From contig CABXGK010000003.1 of assembly GCA_902511735.1 (NCBI GenBank), forward strand, positions 1 to 45,385: a DNA stretch of 45,385 nucleotides, in the 5' to 3' direction. Below, piece by piece: positions 24,975-35,049 of the stretch. The notes beneath the pieces are model-generated. The model saw only the letters and a list, made by a program, of their open reading frames with translations, ran no database searches and was not told the DNA's origin. A program made the translations under genes and the position numbers. Each line of letters starts with the position of its first letter. The stretch's first letter is position 1. This DNA comes from an uncultured marine group I thaumarchaeote (lineage in GTDB: Archaea; Thermoproteota; Nitrososphaeria; Nitrososphaerales; Nitrosopumilaceae).

Positions 24975-25490
24975 CTAGATCAGGATCTTCAGGCTTCTAC
25001 AAACAGAATAGAGGTTTTTCTTAAGATCTTTATCATAAAGATTCTCCATCTTCTGTTTTAGGATTCTTTTTGCATGATCTTGCTCACTTCCTGCTGGAAG
25101 AGATAACACATTATTGATTAATTCAGATAATGATTCTCTGATCCAACCATCAAAGACGGTGAATGTTCGTTTTGGAATGAATTCAACCTTGTCAGATTCA
25201 ATATCTAACACTTCAGAGAAATTTTCATATTCAATTCTATAGATTAATGCAAGAATACAATTCTCAGAGGTAGGTGAAAGAAGTATCTCTTTTGAACGTG
25301 GACCTGCTTTTCCTTGAGAAACTTTGTTTTTTAATCCAACGGGGTTTACAAAAAAACCATTTACGCCAATTTTGTTTCCATCTACTCCAGTAACGGTACC
25401 AAATATGAAATTATTATAATCACCATCGTCTTTTCTAGAAGTAAATACAAAATCACCCTCTTTTACTTCACCTTTTTTTCTTCCAAACAT
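24975..25490 (-). CDS. Unrecognised protein with a beta-rich N-terminal half
   Basis: I do not recognise this family. The N-terminal part (GDFVFTSRKDDGD, FGTVTGVDGNKIGVNGFFVNP) reads as small beta barrels; the C-terminal part is helical and basic. The ORF track starts at a GTG (25550), but a TATA-like TTAAATATA lies about 30 nt upstream of the ATG at 25490 and would be inside that longer frame, so I prefer the ATG. Divergent from alaS. No membrane segment or signal peptide. Confidence 0.6.
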   Translation of the reverse strand: MFGRKKGEVKEGDFVFTSRKDDGDYNNFIFGTVTGVDGNKIGVNGFFVNPVGLKNKVSQGKAGPRSKEILLSPTSENCILALIYRIEYENFSEVLDIESDKVEFIPKRTFTVFDGWIRESLSELINNVLSLPAGSEQDHAKRILKQKMENLYDKDLKKNLYSVCRSLKILI

Positions 25491-25512
25491 GAAATGTTTG
25501 TAAATTTTTCTA

Positions 25513-25521
25513 TATTTAACG
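25513..25521 (-). promoter_or_regulatory. TATA box for the unknown gene at 24975-25490
   Basis: The minus strand reads TTAAATATA 23-31 nt upstream of the ATG at 25490. That spacing fits an archaeal TATA box of a leaderless or nearly leaderless transcript, and it decides the start chosen. Confidence 0.5.
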
Positions 25522-25565
25522 GTTGAATCGACAATCCTTAATATCGGCACTAGGTCAAAAATCTA

Positions 25566-28259
25566 ATGAATAAAAAAGAGATTCTTGAAAAATTTTCAGC
25601 CGACCCTCAGAGATATTATAATGTTAATCTTTTCGAAGATCAAGGATTCGAACGTAAATCATGTACAACATGTAATAGATTCTTTTGGACTTTAGATTCT
25701 GAAAGAGTAAAGTGTCCAGATCATTCAGATGATACATATTCATTCATTGGCGATCCTCCAACATCAAAGAGATTTGATTATACACAATCATGGAAAGAAG
25801 TAGAATCATTTTTTGTTAAAAATAATCATACATCGATAAACAGATATCCAGTTGTATGTAGATGGCGAGATGATCTTTATTTTACAATAGCATCAATTGT
25901 TGATTTTCAAAGAGTTATGGGAAGTAAAGTTGTATTTGAGTTTCCTGCAAATCCACTTGTAGTTCCACAAACATGTTTACGATTCAAAGATTTAGAAAAT
26001 GTTGGAGTAACAGGTAGACACTTTTCTTCATTTTGTATGATTGGTCAACACAGCATTCCAAATGATAATGGTTATTGGAAAGATGAATGTGTTAATCTTG
26101 ATTTTAATTTATTAACGCAACAATTCGGAATTGCAAAAAAAGAAATTACATTTGTAGAAGATGTGTGGGAAGGAGGAGGTTCTTTTGGTTCATCCTTAGA
26201 ATATTTTGTAAGAGGTTTAGAATTAGGTAATGCAGTATTTACAGAATTTCAAGGTGACCTTTCGGATTACAAAACACTTGATCAGAGAATAATTGACATG
26301 GGTGCAGGTCTTGAGAGATTTGCATGGATTACAATGGGAACACCTACTGCGTACGATTGTTGTTTTGGTCCAATAACAGAAAAATTAATTCAACAAGCAG
26401 GAATTGATACAAATTCCTCAGTACTTGTCCCATATTTCACCGAAATTGCAAAGAATTTGGAGTTGTATGATGATTTATCACAAGTAAGGAAAAATGCAAT
26501 TAAAACAACTGGATTATCTGATGAGCAGATTAACCGTATCATTACTCCACTAGAGGGAATTTATCTAATAATTGATCATATCAGAACACTAATCTTTGCA
26601 ATTTCAGATGGAGCACTCCCTAGTAATGTTGGTGGAGGATACAATCTTCGAATAATGTTAAGACGAATTGTTTCAACCATGGGCAGATTGAAACTAAAAT
26701 TTGACTTGGATGAAATAATTGACATACAAATTGATTATTTGAAAAATACGTATCCAGAGTTAGAAAAAACTAGAGAAGATGTCAAAGAGATAATATCAAT
26801 TGAGACAGGAAGATATGATAGCTCAAAACAAAGAATGCAGAAAATTGTTAGTAAATTAAACAAAGAACCTAAAGTTGAAGATTTGATTACACTTTACGAA
26901 TCTGACGGAGTCACTCCAGAATATCTAAAAGAAATGAAGGTGATATCAGAGATTCCATCTTCATTTTACTCTAAACTTTCTGATTTGCATCAATCAAAAA
27001 AACAAAAAGAACAGGTGAACCTACCATTAGAAGGAGTAGCAGATACAGAACTGTTATTTTATGAAGATGATCCAAGAGAATTCGATGCAAAAGTTTTGCA
27101 ATCATTTGAAAATTTTGTTGTTTTAGATAGAACTGCATTTTATGCAAGGGGAGGAGGTCAAGAACCTGATCACGGAAAAATTGCAGGTCAAGAAATTGTA
27201 GATATTACAAAACATGGAAACATTGTCGTTCACGAAATAAAAGGAAATGTTCCCAAAGAAGGAGAAACAGTTTCTTGTGTAGTTGACGCAAAACGAAGAG
27301 AGGGTATTACAAAAAATCATACAAGTACACACATCATCAACACATCAGCAAGAAGTGTACTAGGATCCTGGGTATGGCAACATTCTGCATTTAAAGAAGA
27401 AGACCATGCAAGACTGGATATCACACACCATTCTGCGCTAACTGATGAAGACGTTAAGAAAATTGAGGATGCAGCTAATTCCATCATTGAAAAATCCATT
27501 CCTGTAAAAATAGAAAATTTTGACCGTGGTACTGCAGAACAGAAATATGGATTTAGAATTTATCAGGGCGGTGTTGTTCCTGTAAAATCAGTCAGGATTG
27601 TATCAATCGGCGATTTAGACATAGAGGCATGTGGTGGAACACATGTAGCAAATACCTCAGATGTAGAACAAATTAAGATCACAAGGACAAAAAGAATTCA
27701 AGACGGAGTTGTAAGAATTGAGTTTGTCTCAGGAGATAGCGCAAAAGAATTTGTGAAAAAGAAACAACAAGACTCTGAAGATAAAGAAAAAGAAGGGAAG
27801 CTAAAAGAACAAGAAAAAGAAAAAAGATTGGAACAAAGACAAATTGCTAAAGAAAAAATTCCAATTATAGCAAAATCACTGTTAGAATGTAAACAAGGAA
27901 CATCTACAATTGACGAAATAACAATTGAAATAGCAGAATCAGGAAAAGTGAATTTCTGTTATTCAACTAGCGATAATTATGACGATGTCTTTCATATTGG
28001 ATTAGGAGAATCATTATGCAAAAATGATCCTAAAATGGTATATTGTGGATTATTTGAACAAGGAGAGAAAATTAGAGTGATAGTTTATGCCGGAGACGAC
28101 ATATCAAAAGAAAAGAGTGCAGGCAATATTGTAAAGAGTATTTCTCAGATTTTAGGAGGCGCAGGAGGAGGAAGTCCCAAATTTGCTCAAGGCGGAGGAA
28201 CCGACAAATCAAAGAAAGAAGATGCAATTAAAAATGCGAAGTCCATGATTATCGAATAG
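25566..28259 (+). CDS. alaS: Alanyl-tRNA synthetase, archaeal type
   Basis: Charges tRNA-Ala. The class II catalytic core occupies about residues 60-400. The editing domain shows its zinc motifs, NHTSTHI and CGGTHV, which clear misacylated Ser and Gly. A charged coiled-coil (about 735-765, DSEDKEKEGKLKEQEKEKR) links to the C-Ala domain ending in the Gly-rich LGGAGGGSPKFAQGGG. Length 897 matches archaeal AlaRS. It is followed by leuS after 9 nt, so the two are likely one transcript. The N-terminal CTTCNRFFWTLDSERVKCPDH part, with its Cys and His residues, is the archaeal extension. Confidence 0.96.
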   Translation: MNKKEILEKFSADPQRYYNVNLFEDQGFERKSCTTCNRFFWTLDSERVKCPDHSDDTYSFIGDPPTSKRFDYTQSWKEVESFFVKNNHTSINRYPVVCRWRDDLYFTIASIVDFQRVMGSKVVFEFPANPLVVPQTCLRFKDLENVGVTGRHFSSFCMIGQHSIPNDNGYWKDECVNLDFNLLTQQFGIAKKEITFVEDVWEGGGSFGSSLEYFVRGLELGNAVFTEFQGDLSDYKTLDQRIIDMGAGLERFAWITMGTPTAYDCCFGPITEKLIQQAGIDTNSSVLVPYFTEIAKNLELYDDLSQVRKNAIKTTGLSDEQINRIITPLEGIYLIIDHIRTLIFAISDGALPSNVGGGYNLRIMLRRIVSTMGRLKLKFDLDEIIDIQIDYLKNTYPELEKTREDVKEIISIETGRYDSSKQRMQKIVSKLNKEPKVEDLITLYESDGVTPEYLKEMKVISEIPSSFYSKLSDLHQSKKQKEQVNLPLEGVADTELLFYEDDPREFDAKVLQSFENFVVLDRTAFYARGGGQEPDHGKIAGQEIVDITKHGNIVVHEIKGNVPKEGETVSCVVDAKRREGITKNHTSTHIINTSARSVLGSWVWQHSAFKEEDHARLDITHHSALTDEDVKKIEDAANSIIEKSIPVKIENFDRGTAEQKYGFRIYQGGVVPVKSVRIVSIGDLDIEACGGTHVANTSDVEQIKITRTKRIQDGVVRIEFVSGDSAKEFVKKKQQDSEDKEKEGKLKEQEKEKRLEQRQIAKEKIPIIAKSLLECKQGTSTIDEITIEIAESGKVNFCYSTSDNYDDVFHIGLGESLCKNDPKMVYCGLFEQGEKIRVIVYAGDDISKEKSAGNIVKSISQILGGAGGGSPKFAQGGGTDKSKKEDAIKNAKSMIIE

Positions 28260-28268
28260 GTAAACAAG

Positions 28269-31139
28269 ATGGAAATTAAATGGAATCAGCTAGATGAGAA
28301 ATGGAGAAAAAAGTGGCACGAATCTAAAGACTTTGAAACAAATCCTAACGAAAAACCAAAAAAATTCATTACAGTTGCATACCCATATCCAAACTCACCT
28401 CAACATATAGGACATGGACGAACATACACACTAGCAGATGTTCATGCAAGATTTTACAGAATGAAAGGATACAACGTACTATTTCCAATGGGATTTCATT
28501 ACACAGGTACTCCGGTTCTTGGAATGGCAAAAAGAATTCAAGCAGGTGAAAAAGAAATTCTTGATGGATTACGAAACGTATACCATGTTCCAGAAGATGC
28601 AATCAAAACATTTGTCGAACCAATTAAAATTGCAGATTATTTCCATGAAGAGATAAAATCAGGAATGATCGAGATGGGATATTCCATTGACTGGCGACGA
28701 GAATTTACAACCATAGTTCCAGGTTATCAGAAATTTATTGAATGGCAGATTACAACTTTACGAGATAATGATAGAATTATTCAGGGTTCTCATCCAGTTG
28801 GATGGTGTCCAGTTGATCAAAACCCAATATCACAACACGATACAATGGGCGATGTTGAACCAAAGATAAATGATGAAAACTATCTTGTCAAATTCAAACT
28901 AGATGAATTTGTATTTCCAATAACAACGTTAAGACCTGAAACAATTTTTGGTATCACAAATCTCTGGGTCAATCCAAATACAACATACAAAAAAGTCAAC
29001 GTAGATAATGAAAAATGGATTGTTTCACAAGAGTGTGCAGAAAAATTAGAATTCTTTGGAAAAGAAATTTCAATTGAAGGAGACATCAAAGGAACAGAGA
29101 TCATAGGTAAATTTGCAAAAGCACCACATACAGAACAAGAAATCCCAATTTTTGAAGCAGAATTTGTTGAATCAGGAATGGGAACAGGTTTGGTAATGTC
29201 AGTGCCAGCACACGCACCTAAAGATTATCAAGCATTGATGGATTTAAAATCAAAAAATCATGAATTAGCATCTAAAATTGAACCTATACCAATCATAACA
29301 ACAGAAGGATATGGAATAATTCCAGCAAAAGATGTATGTGAAAAATTGGGAGTCACTGATCAAATAGATTCAAAATTAGAAGAAGCAACTGAAGAATTGT
29401 ATCTCAAGGAATTTGTTAATGGAAAATTAAATGAAAAATGTGGGGACTTTGTTAATGAGAAAGTGGAATTTGGACGAAATAAGGTTAGAGATTGGTTAAA
29501 AGATAAAAATCAATTAGAGTCATTCCCAACTCTTCAAAATGCTCCAATTAGATGTCGCTGTGGAGCTGAATGTGTTGTAAAAATCTTGAACAATCAATGG
29601 TTCCTTAATTATGGAGATGAAGAATGGAAAAAGTTAGCAAGAAACTGTCTTGACAGCATGAATATTCTTCCAAATAAAATTAAAACAGAATTTCATGATG
29701 TGATCAATTGGTTACATGAACGAGCATGTGCAAGACAACAAGGACTAGGGACTAAACTCCCATGGGATAAAGACTGGATTGTCGAATCATTATCAGACAG
29801 CGTCATTTACATGGCATATTACACATTATCACGATTCGTAAATGATGGAACTGTAGAAGCAGATAATCTCACAAAAGAGTTCTTTGATTATGTTTTCTTA
29901 GATAAAGGAGATTTGGGAGCAGTAACAAGTTCTTCTAACCTCAATGAGGATATTATCAATACGATGAAAAAAGAGTTTCAATATTTCTATCCAGTTGATG
30001 CAAGACATTCTGGACGAGATTTAGTACAGAACCATCTATCATTTTTTGTTTTGAATCATGCTGCAATATTTGGAGAAAAATTGTGGCCAAAAGAAATTGT
30101 TGTTAATGGTAGCGTCATGATGGATGGAGCTAAAATGTCTAAAAGTATGGGAAATATTATTCCACTTCGTACTGCAATTAGAGATCATGGTGCAGACCCA
30201 ATTAGATTAGCAATAATTTCATCAGCTGAGCTACTTCAAGATGCTGATTTCAATATGGAATCAGTTTCAGGCATTAAAAACAAGTTAAAATCACTATTAG
30301 AAGAATGCTCCATGCTAAAAAAAGGCGAAATTGGAGACTTGCAAACAGAAGACAAGTGGATTTTATCAAAAACTCAAAGTAAAATTGCCGAAGTAACAGA
30401 AGCTGTAGAAAAAATGAGATTAAGAGAAGCACTACATGAAATTTTATTTACATTTGAAAGTGATTTGAGCTGGTACCAAAAAAGAATTCAAGCCAAAAAA
30501 AGAGACAATGTTTCAGGAATTTTGCATCAAATTAATTCATCTAGAGTTGCAATGCTTTCTCCATTTGCACCACACATAGCAGAAGAAATGTGGGAAAAAT
30601 TGGGAAATACTGAACTAGTATCAAAATCATCTTGGCCTGAATTTTCTTCAGACAAAATTGATGCAAATGTAATTCAAGCTGAAGAACTGCTAAAATCAAC
30701 TATAGAAGATATAGCAAATATTCTCAAAGTTACAAAGATTTCTCCACAAAAAATTGTAATCTATGTAAATTCAGATGGTGTAAAATCAAAAATTTATCGT
30801 AAAATTTTGAGTGTGATGGTCGGAGGTCAAAATAACATGGGAGTTGTGATGAAGGAATTAATTGCAGATCCTGAAACCACTGACGCTAAAAAAATGCCAG
30901 ACTATGTTCAAAAAGTTATCAAAGATTTGCATTCTGAATCAGAATTAATCAAAAAGATGAAACTTGAATCAGATTCATTTAATGAAAAAGAATTTCTTTT
31001 GTCAGAATTATCTAGTATTGGACAAAAAGAGTTTGGAGTAGAGATTAAGGTGTATTCTGAATCAGATGCAGATGTTTACGATCCAAAAGGTAAAGCAAGA
31101 CATGCAAGACCATACAAACCAGCAATACTGATTGAGTAA
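28269..31139 (+). CDS. leuS: Leucyl-tRNA synthetase, archaeal/eukaryotic type
   Basis: Class I enzyme of 956 residues. The HIGH motif is intact in SPQHIGHGRTYT, and KMSKS in GAKMSKSMGN. The CP1 editing domain lies between (about 200-440) with TTLRPETIFG, the conserved Thr-rich region that hydrolyses mischarged tRNA. The C-terminal domain ends in an archaeal-type extension. It is co-directional with alaS and 9 nt downstream. Confidence 0.96.
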   Translation: MEIKWNQLDEKWRKKWHESKDFETNPNEKPKKFITVAYPYPNSPQHIGHGRTYTLADVHARFYRMKGYNVLFPMGFHYTGTPVLGMAKRIQAGEKEILDGLRNVYHVPEDAIKTFVEPIKIADYFHEEIKSGMIEMGYSIDWRREFTTIVPGYQKFIEWQITTLRDNDRIIQGSHPVGWCPVDQNPISQHDTMGDVEPKINDENYLVKFKLDEFVFPITTLRPETIFGITNLWVNPNTTYKKVNVDNEKWIVSQECAEKLEFFGKEISIEGDIKGTEIIGKFAKAPHTEQEIPIFEAEFVESGMGTGLVMSVPAHAPKDYQALMDLKSKNHELASKIEPIPIITTEGYGIIPAKDVCEKLGVTDQIDSKLEEATEELYLKEFVNGKLNEKCGDFVNEKVEFGRNKVRDWLKDKNQLESFPTLQNAPIRCRCGAECVVKILNNQWFLNYGDEEWKKLARNCLDSMNILPNKIKTEFHDVINWLHERACARQQGLGTKLPWDKDWIVESLSDSVIYMAYYTLSRFVNDGTVEADNLTKEFFDYVFLDKGDLGAVTSSSNLNEDIINTMKKEFQYFYPVDARHSGRDLVQNHLSFFVLNHAAIFGEKLWPKEIVVNGSVMMDGAKMSKSMGNIIPLRTAIRDHGADPIRLAIISSAELLQDADFNMESVSGIKNKLKSLLEECSMLKKGEIGDLQTEDKWILSKTQSKIAEVTEAVEKMRLREALHEILFTFESDLSWYQKRIQAKKRDNVSGILHQINSSRVAMLSPFAPHIAEEMWEKLGNTELVSKSSWPEFSSDKIDANVIQAEELLKSTIEDIANILKVTKISPQKIVIYVNSDGVKSKIYRKILSVMVGGQNNMGVVMKELIADPETTDAKKMPDYVQKVIKDLHSESELIKKMKLESDSFNEKEFLLSELSSIGQKEFGVEIKVYSESDADVYDPKGKARHARPYKPAILIE

Positions 31140-31183
31140 AAACTGGAATTGTATTTATTAGGTTAATGGACTAGTTAGATCAA

Positions 31184-32197
31184 ATGAAGATTGCAGTTAT
31201 GGGAATGGGAGTTGCAGGAAGTTATCTCATGGCTAGATTAAAAAATACTGAACATGAAGTAGTTGGATACGAAAGAATGCCTGTAGAAAGACATGATTCA
31301 ATTTGTGCATGGGGTACAATAAAACAAGAATTAACTGAATTTTGTAAAAAAACTGGTAGAGATTTTGATGATTTTTTGATTCATGATGGAAAAGAAATGC
31401 ATGTAAAAATGAATAATGATATAAAATTTGATATTGGTTTGAAAGGACTTTGTACATACAATAAACTTGGACTGATAAAAGATTTCATAAAAGATTGTAA
31501 TGTAATTTATGGAAAAGCACCACGATTAGAAGAAATTGAAAATGAATATGACATGATAGTAGATTGTACTGGATTTAACAGAAGTTACTTACCAAAAATG
31601 GAACAGGATTTCTATTTACCAACATACGAATACAAAGTTGAATATGAAAATGGTGTACCTTATGATGATTTTTACATAGAACCATTTCCAGGCATGTCTG
31701 GATATTTCTGGTACTTTCCATTAGGAGAAAAATATGCTCATATTGGAGCAGGGGATTACAATAAAGGCCACATAAAAGCAACTGATGCATTTTTGAAAAA
31801 ACATGGTGGAAAAGTTCTTGCAACTAAAGGTCGCCCAATTCGACTAGCAACACCAAACAAATGCAAGCCATACTATTCTGGAAAAGTAGTAGGAGTAGGG
31901 GAATCTATTGGAACAGTTTATGCATTATTAGGAGAAGGAATTATTCCATCTATGCAATGTGTGGAGATTTTCTTAAAAAATATGCATGACTTTAAGGCAT
32001 ATGAAAAAGCAATTGAGAAACATTACAGTGTATATGCCAAAGTGTTTAATTTTGTAAGAGCAAAAATTCAGAAAGATTTCAATTTCCTAAAAGCACTACC
32101 AGACTTTATAGCAATTTTCAGATATATGAAAAAGAATGAGGATAGATTTGGTATGAATATTAAAATTAGTGACTTGCTTAAAGTAGCAAAAGCCTAA
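31184..32197 (+). CDS. Geranylgeranyl-reductase-family FAD oxidoreductase
   Basis: The N-terminal FAD-binding motif GMGVAG (residues 6-11) is followed by an acidic residue after the second strand (GYERMP). VVGVGESIGTVYALLGEGIIPSM matches the second FAD-contact region of geranylgeranyl reductases, and GYFWYFPLGEKYAHIGAG is also family-typical. Archaeal members saturate isoprenoid chains of membrane lipids or menaquinone side chains. At 337 residues it is shorter than the canonical lipid reductase (about 390-450), so substrate is uncertain. It follows leuS by 44 nt and overlaps the YkgJ-type gene by 4 nt at the 3' end. Confidence 0.8.
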   Translation: MKIAVMGMGVAGSYLMARLKNTEHEVVGYERMPVERHDSICAWGTIKQELTEFCKKTGRDFDDFLIHDGKEMHVKMNNDIKFDIGLKGLCTYNKLGLIKDFIKDCNVIYGKAPRLEEIENEYDMIVDCTGFNRSYLPKMEQDFYLPTYEYKVEYENGVPYDDFYIEPFPGMSGYFWYFPLGEKYAHIGAGDYNKGHIKATDAFLKKHGGKVLATKGRPIRLATPNKCKPYYSGKVVGVGESIGTVYALLGEGIIPSMQCVEIFLKNMHDFKAYEKAIEKHYSVYAKVFNFVRAKIQKDFNFLKALPDFIAIFRYMKKNEDRFGMNIKISDLLKVAKA

Positions 32198-32898
32198 GAC
32201 ATACTAAGAGAACCAAACCCGTCTTTTAGAGTTCTACTTGATTTCATATTATAATCATAGATTGTTTTAGAATAATCATCAAAAACTTCTTTCATAGAAT
32301 CAAGTGATTCAGAGAGATAAAATCCTGGACAGTCTCCAGTAAATTGAAATGTTGCATGAACCCGTGCACGTCCTTTTTCATTTTGTGCCCACGTTGAAAA
32401 TGGATACAAGTAACAAACACCTGGACGTGTAGGATGTATTCCACATCCACCTTCACCATTCAAAAATCTACAAGAAATGTGTGTTCCATCATCAGCTTCA
32501 GTTTCGTCTGTTTTTCGTTTTAGACTTACATTTGTCATAACAGAAAATCCACCGGATGGTGTAGGTTCTTCATGAGTTGCAACTAGAGTTTCTTGTTTTA
32601 CAAATTCGGATGTTTTTTGATATTTCATTCCTTGACCAATTTGGATTAAATCATCAGATGTTAACGGCAATCGTCCTTGTCTATCACAACAATTGTGACA
32701 ATCAGGCCAATAACATTTCCATAAGATGTATTTTTTTTCTTTTGGTAAATATGGAATGTGAAATATAACATCTTTTACAATTAATGTGAAATCTGTAACA
32801 TCAGTGTATTTTCCTAAAACAAAATCATGTAGGATTGGATCAACATCCCAGTCTTTTTCAAGCAACTCCAACGATTCTTGGATTTCTTTTTGAGACAC
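32194..32898 (-). CDS. YkgJ-type Cys-cluster protein (putative metal-binding)
   Basis: A 234-residue protein with a Cys cluster: CYWPDCHNCC near residues 63-72, and CRFLNGEGGCGIHPTRPGVCYLYP near 146-170. This is the layout of the YkgJ/UPF0153 family, which holds zinc or iron. Function is unknown across the family. Convergent 4-nt overlap with the reductase; it diverges from the HTH-like gene with 32 nt between. Confidence 0.82.
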   Translation of the reverse strand: MSQKEIQESLELLEKDWDVDPILHDFVLGKYTDVTDFTLIVKDVIFHIPYLPKEKKYILWKCYWPDCHNCCDRQGRLPLTSDDLIQIGQGMKYQKTSEFVKQETLVATHEEPTPSGGFSVMTNVSLKRKTDETEADDGTHISCRFLNGEGGCGIHPTRPGVCYLYPFSTWAQNEKGRARVHATFQFTGDCPGFYLSESLDSMKEVFDDYSKTIYDYNMKSSRTLKDGFGSLSMS

Positions 32899-32930
32899 TA
32901 TTTCTTATATCCATAAAGTTTGATATTATA

Positions 32931-33251
32931 ATGTTGAGTGAAAAAGGTAAATACGCATCAGCAACTGAAAATAGAAGATTCGTTTGGAAAGAGATTATCT
33001 GGCCACTCATCATAGAAACTAGCAGTATATCATTTTCTTTAGCACAATATCAGAAAAAGCGTGATGAAATATGTGTAAAATATGGAATTTCAATTAATGC
33101 ATTGTCAAGAGGATTAGCATCATTAATTCAAAGAGGATTACTTTACAAAGAAAAAGATTTGTACTTTATTCATTATAGATTAGTTGCATACATGAGATTA
33201 AACGCAGAAGTTGATTATGGAACTGCGTTACATGAAACTAAGATTAAATGA
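32931..33251 (+). CDS. Small winged-helix-like protein
   Basis: I use the ATG at 32931, since the ORF-track start lies inside the divergent YkgJ gene. The 106-residue product contains YGISINALSRGLASLIQRGLLY, which fits the recognition helix and wing of a winged-helix DNA-binding domain. No ligand domain is present. Target genes unknown. Assignment is by visual pattern only. Confidence 0.55.
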   Translation: MLSEKGKYASATENRRFVWKEIIWPLIIETSSISFSLAQYQKKRDEICVKYGISINALSRGLASLIQRGLLYKEKDLYFIHYRLVAYMRLNAEVDYGTALHETKIK

Positions 33252-33265
33252 GTTTACAAAAATGA

Positions 33266-33272
33266 ATATATT
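33266..33272 (+). promoter_or_regulatory. TATA-like element for tRNA-Gln
   Basis: ATATATT lies 24-30 nt upstream of the first tRNA base, the expected place for an archaeal TATA box when transcription starts at or near the mature 5' end. Confidence 0.4.
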
Positions 33273-33295
33273 CAAACATTTTGTATTTTCTGTAT

Positions 33296-33367
33296 AGCCC
33301 GGTAGTGTAGCGGCAAGCATAGGGGCCCCTGGAGCCTTTGACCTCGGTTCGAGTCCGGGCCGGGCTA
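33296..33367 (+). tRNA. tRNA-Gln(CTG)
   Basis: Acceptor AGCCCGG/CCGGGCT with A73; D-stem GTGT/GCAT; anticodon stem GGGGC/GCCTT with two G-U pairs; loop CCCTGGA; T-arm CTCGG-TTCGAGT-CCGGG. Anticodon CTG gives Gln, and the A1-U72 pair is the archaeal tRNA-Gln hallmark. Position 33 is C where almost all tRNAs have U. CCA is not encoded. 72 nt. Confidence 0.85.
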
Positions 33368-33416
33368 CTGTATTTTATATGTAAAATTTTTGCAGAAGAA
33401 ATTTTGTATTTTAATT

Positions 33417-34040
33417 CTATCTAGAAGCTTGTGCGACTCTTTCTAACTCATTTTTCTTTTTTACAGAAGGAGCAGCAGGATCGTTGTTTGCAGCCAAAAT
33501 CAAGTGTTCAGCAATATATTCTTCAATTGGTTTTGGGTTTGAGAAAGTTGCTTCTTTGATTGCATCAGCAATGAATCTTAATGCTAGATCAACACGACGA
33601 ATTGGGGCAACATCAACTGAAACATGGTAAACGGTTCCACCATAAACAATTCTAGTTGTATCTTCATTTGGTGCAGAATTTTCAACTGCACGGACTAGTA
33701 CCTCTACAGGGTTTTGACCAGTTTTTAGATTAATTATCTCAAATGCAAGTTTAATAATATTTAGTGAATGTTGTTTTTTACCACCTTGTCTTCCAGTGTT
33801 TTTAGCATATTTTTTACCAAAATGCATTAGTTTGTTTGCTAATCTTTCTACAATGTGAACATCGCCTTTATTGAATCTCTTTAATGCTGAACGACCATAG
33901 TCAATTGGATAAATTTGTGGTTTTAATGAAATTGCTGAAAGTGTTTTATCACCAACAATGTGTGTTTGTAGACCTAAATCTTTAATCTCAATTTCAGAAG
34001 TATCCCATTTTCTAAATAAGAGTAATTTATTTTCAGCCAT
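33417..34040 (-). CDS. rps7: 30S ribosomal protein uS7
   Basis: Small-subunit head protein that organises the 3' domain of 16S rRNA. RQGGKKQHSLNIIKLA and PIRRVDLALRFIADAIKEA are conserved; 207 residues is the archaeal length. It is last in a minus-strand cluster eL30-nusA-uS12-uS7, 4 nt after uS12. Confidence 0.96.
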   Translation of the reverse strand: MAENKLLLFRKWDTSEIEIKDLGLQTHIVGDKTLSAISLKPQIYPIDYGRSALKRFNKGDVHIVERLANKLMHFGKKYAKNTGRQGGKKQHSLNIIKLAFEIINLKTGQNPVEVLVRAVENSAPNEDTTRIVYGGTVYHVSVDVAPIRRVDLALRFIADAIKEATFSNPKPIEEYIAEHLILAANNDPAAPSVKKKNELERVAQASR

Positions 34041-34044
34041 ATCA

Positions 34045-34482
34045 CTATCTTCTTGGTTTTTCCTTCTTTCCTTCGACTAGTTGACGTAATGATGTATTGT
34101 TAACTTTGAAAACTTTGAAACGTACACCAGGAATATCTCCCATTGCACCACCTTGAGTTGCACCCATTCCTTCTACATGTACTTCATCGTGTTCATCGAT
34201 GAAATTCATTGCACCGTCACGTGGAAGAAATGCAGTAATTGATTTACCATTTTTAATTAATTGTACTCTAACACATTTTCTTACAGCAGAGTTTGGCTGT
34301 TTTGCTTCAACACCTACTTTTTCTAAGACAATACCTTTTGCTTGAGGAGCACCTGCAAATGGGTTTGATTTTCTATCTAATCCTAATTCTCTTCTTTTGT
34401 AAGTTGAGATAGCCCAGCGTTGCTGTTTCTTCTTGTTACGAAGATCTCGTCCTGCAAATAGTCCTAGAGGTGATTTTGCCAT
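34045..34482 (-). CDS. rps12: 30S ribosomal protein uS12
   Basis: Decoding-centre protein. [18 protein letters not shown] and the PGVRFKV stretch are diagnostic. I take the ATG at 34482 ([14 protein letters not shown]); the ORF-track start lies three codons upstream as a GTG inside nusA. It follows the nusA stop by 2 nt. 145 residues. Confidence 0.96.
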   Translation of the reverse strand: MAKSPLGLFAGRDLRNKKKQQRWAISTYKRRELGLDRKSNPFAGAPQAKGIVLEKVGVEAKQPNSAVRKCVRVQLIKNGKSITAFLPRDGAMNFIDEHDEVHVEGMGATQGGAMGDIPGVRFKVFKVNNTSLRQLVEGKKEKPRR

Positions 34483-34484
34483 TA

Positions 34485-34973
34485 TTACCACTCGAAAGCT
34501 TGTTCCTTGCTATTAATCATTACATATGTAATGTTGAAGTATCTTCGTGCAAGTATTCTTGCCTTCTCTGCATTTCGACCTTCACGTCCTACTACGACTC
34601 CTTTCTTTGCACCGTCAACTTCAACGTTAGCTTGGAAAGAACCATCTAATCTTTCAGAAATTTTGATATCAGTAATGTATTTTTCATTTAGTATATTTTT
34701 CAAAAGTTGTATTGGGTCTTCATTATATTCAACAAGTTCAACGCTTCTATCAATTTTGCTTTGAAGTGATTTAATGTGTGCTCCACCTTTACCAATTGCC
34801 AAACCCATTTTTCCTTCATTAACAACAAAGATGATTCTATCACGTTTTTCATCTTCTATACAATCACGAGCAGTGGCTTTAGTAATATTTTGAAATAATG
34901 ACATCAACTTCATTTGATCAGTAGTTAATTTGATTTCTTGTGAGATAGGTTTGATTTCTTGTGTCATAGTCAT
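34485..34973 (-). CDS. nusA: NusA-like KH-domain protein
   Basis: Archaeal NusA consists of only two KH domains, as here. The first has [10 protein letters not shown] (GxxG loop) and the second [18 protein letters not shown]. At 162 residues it lacks the polymerase-binding and S1 domains of bacterial NusA. It binds RNA and sits between eL30 and uS12, its usual archaeal place. The third-codon ATG is an alternative start. Confidence 0.92.
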   Translation of the reverse strand: MTMTQEIKPISQEIKLTTDQMKLMSLFQNITKATARDCIEDEKRDRIIFVVNEGKMGLAIGKGGAHIKSLQSKIDRSVELVEYNEDPIQLLKNILNEKYITDIKISERLDGSFQANVEVDGAKKGVVVGREGRNAEKARILARRYFNITYVMINSKEQAFEW

Positions 34974-35049
34974 TCTAATTATTCAAAAAAATTTTCAGTC
35001 TCATTTAAACCTTGATTGGTTTTTGATTTTGGATAAGTTTTTAACAACA

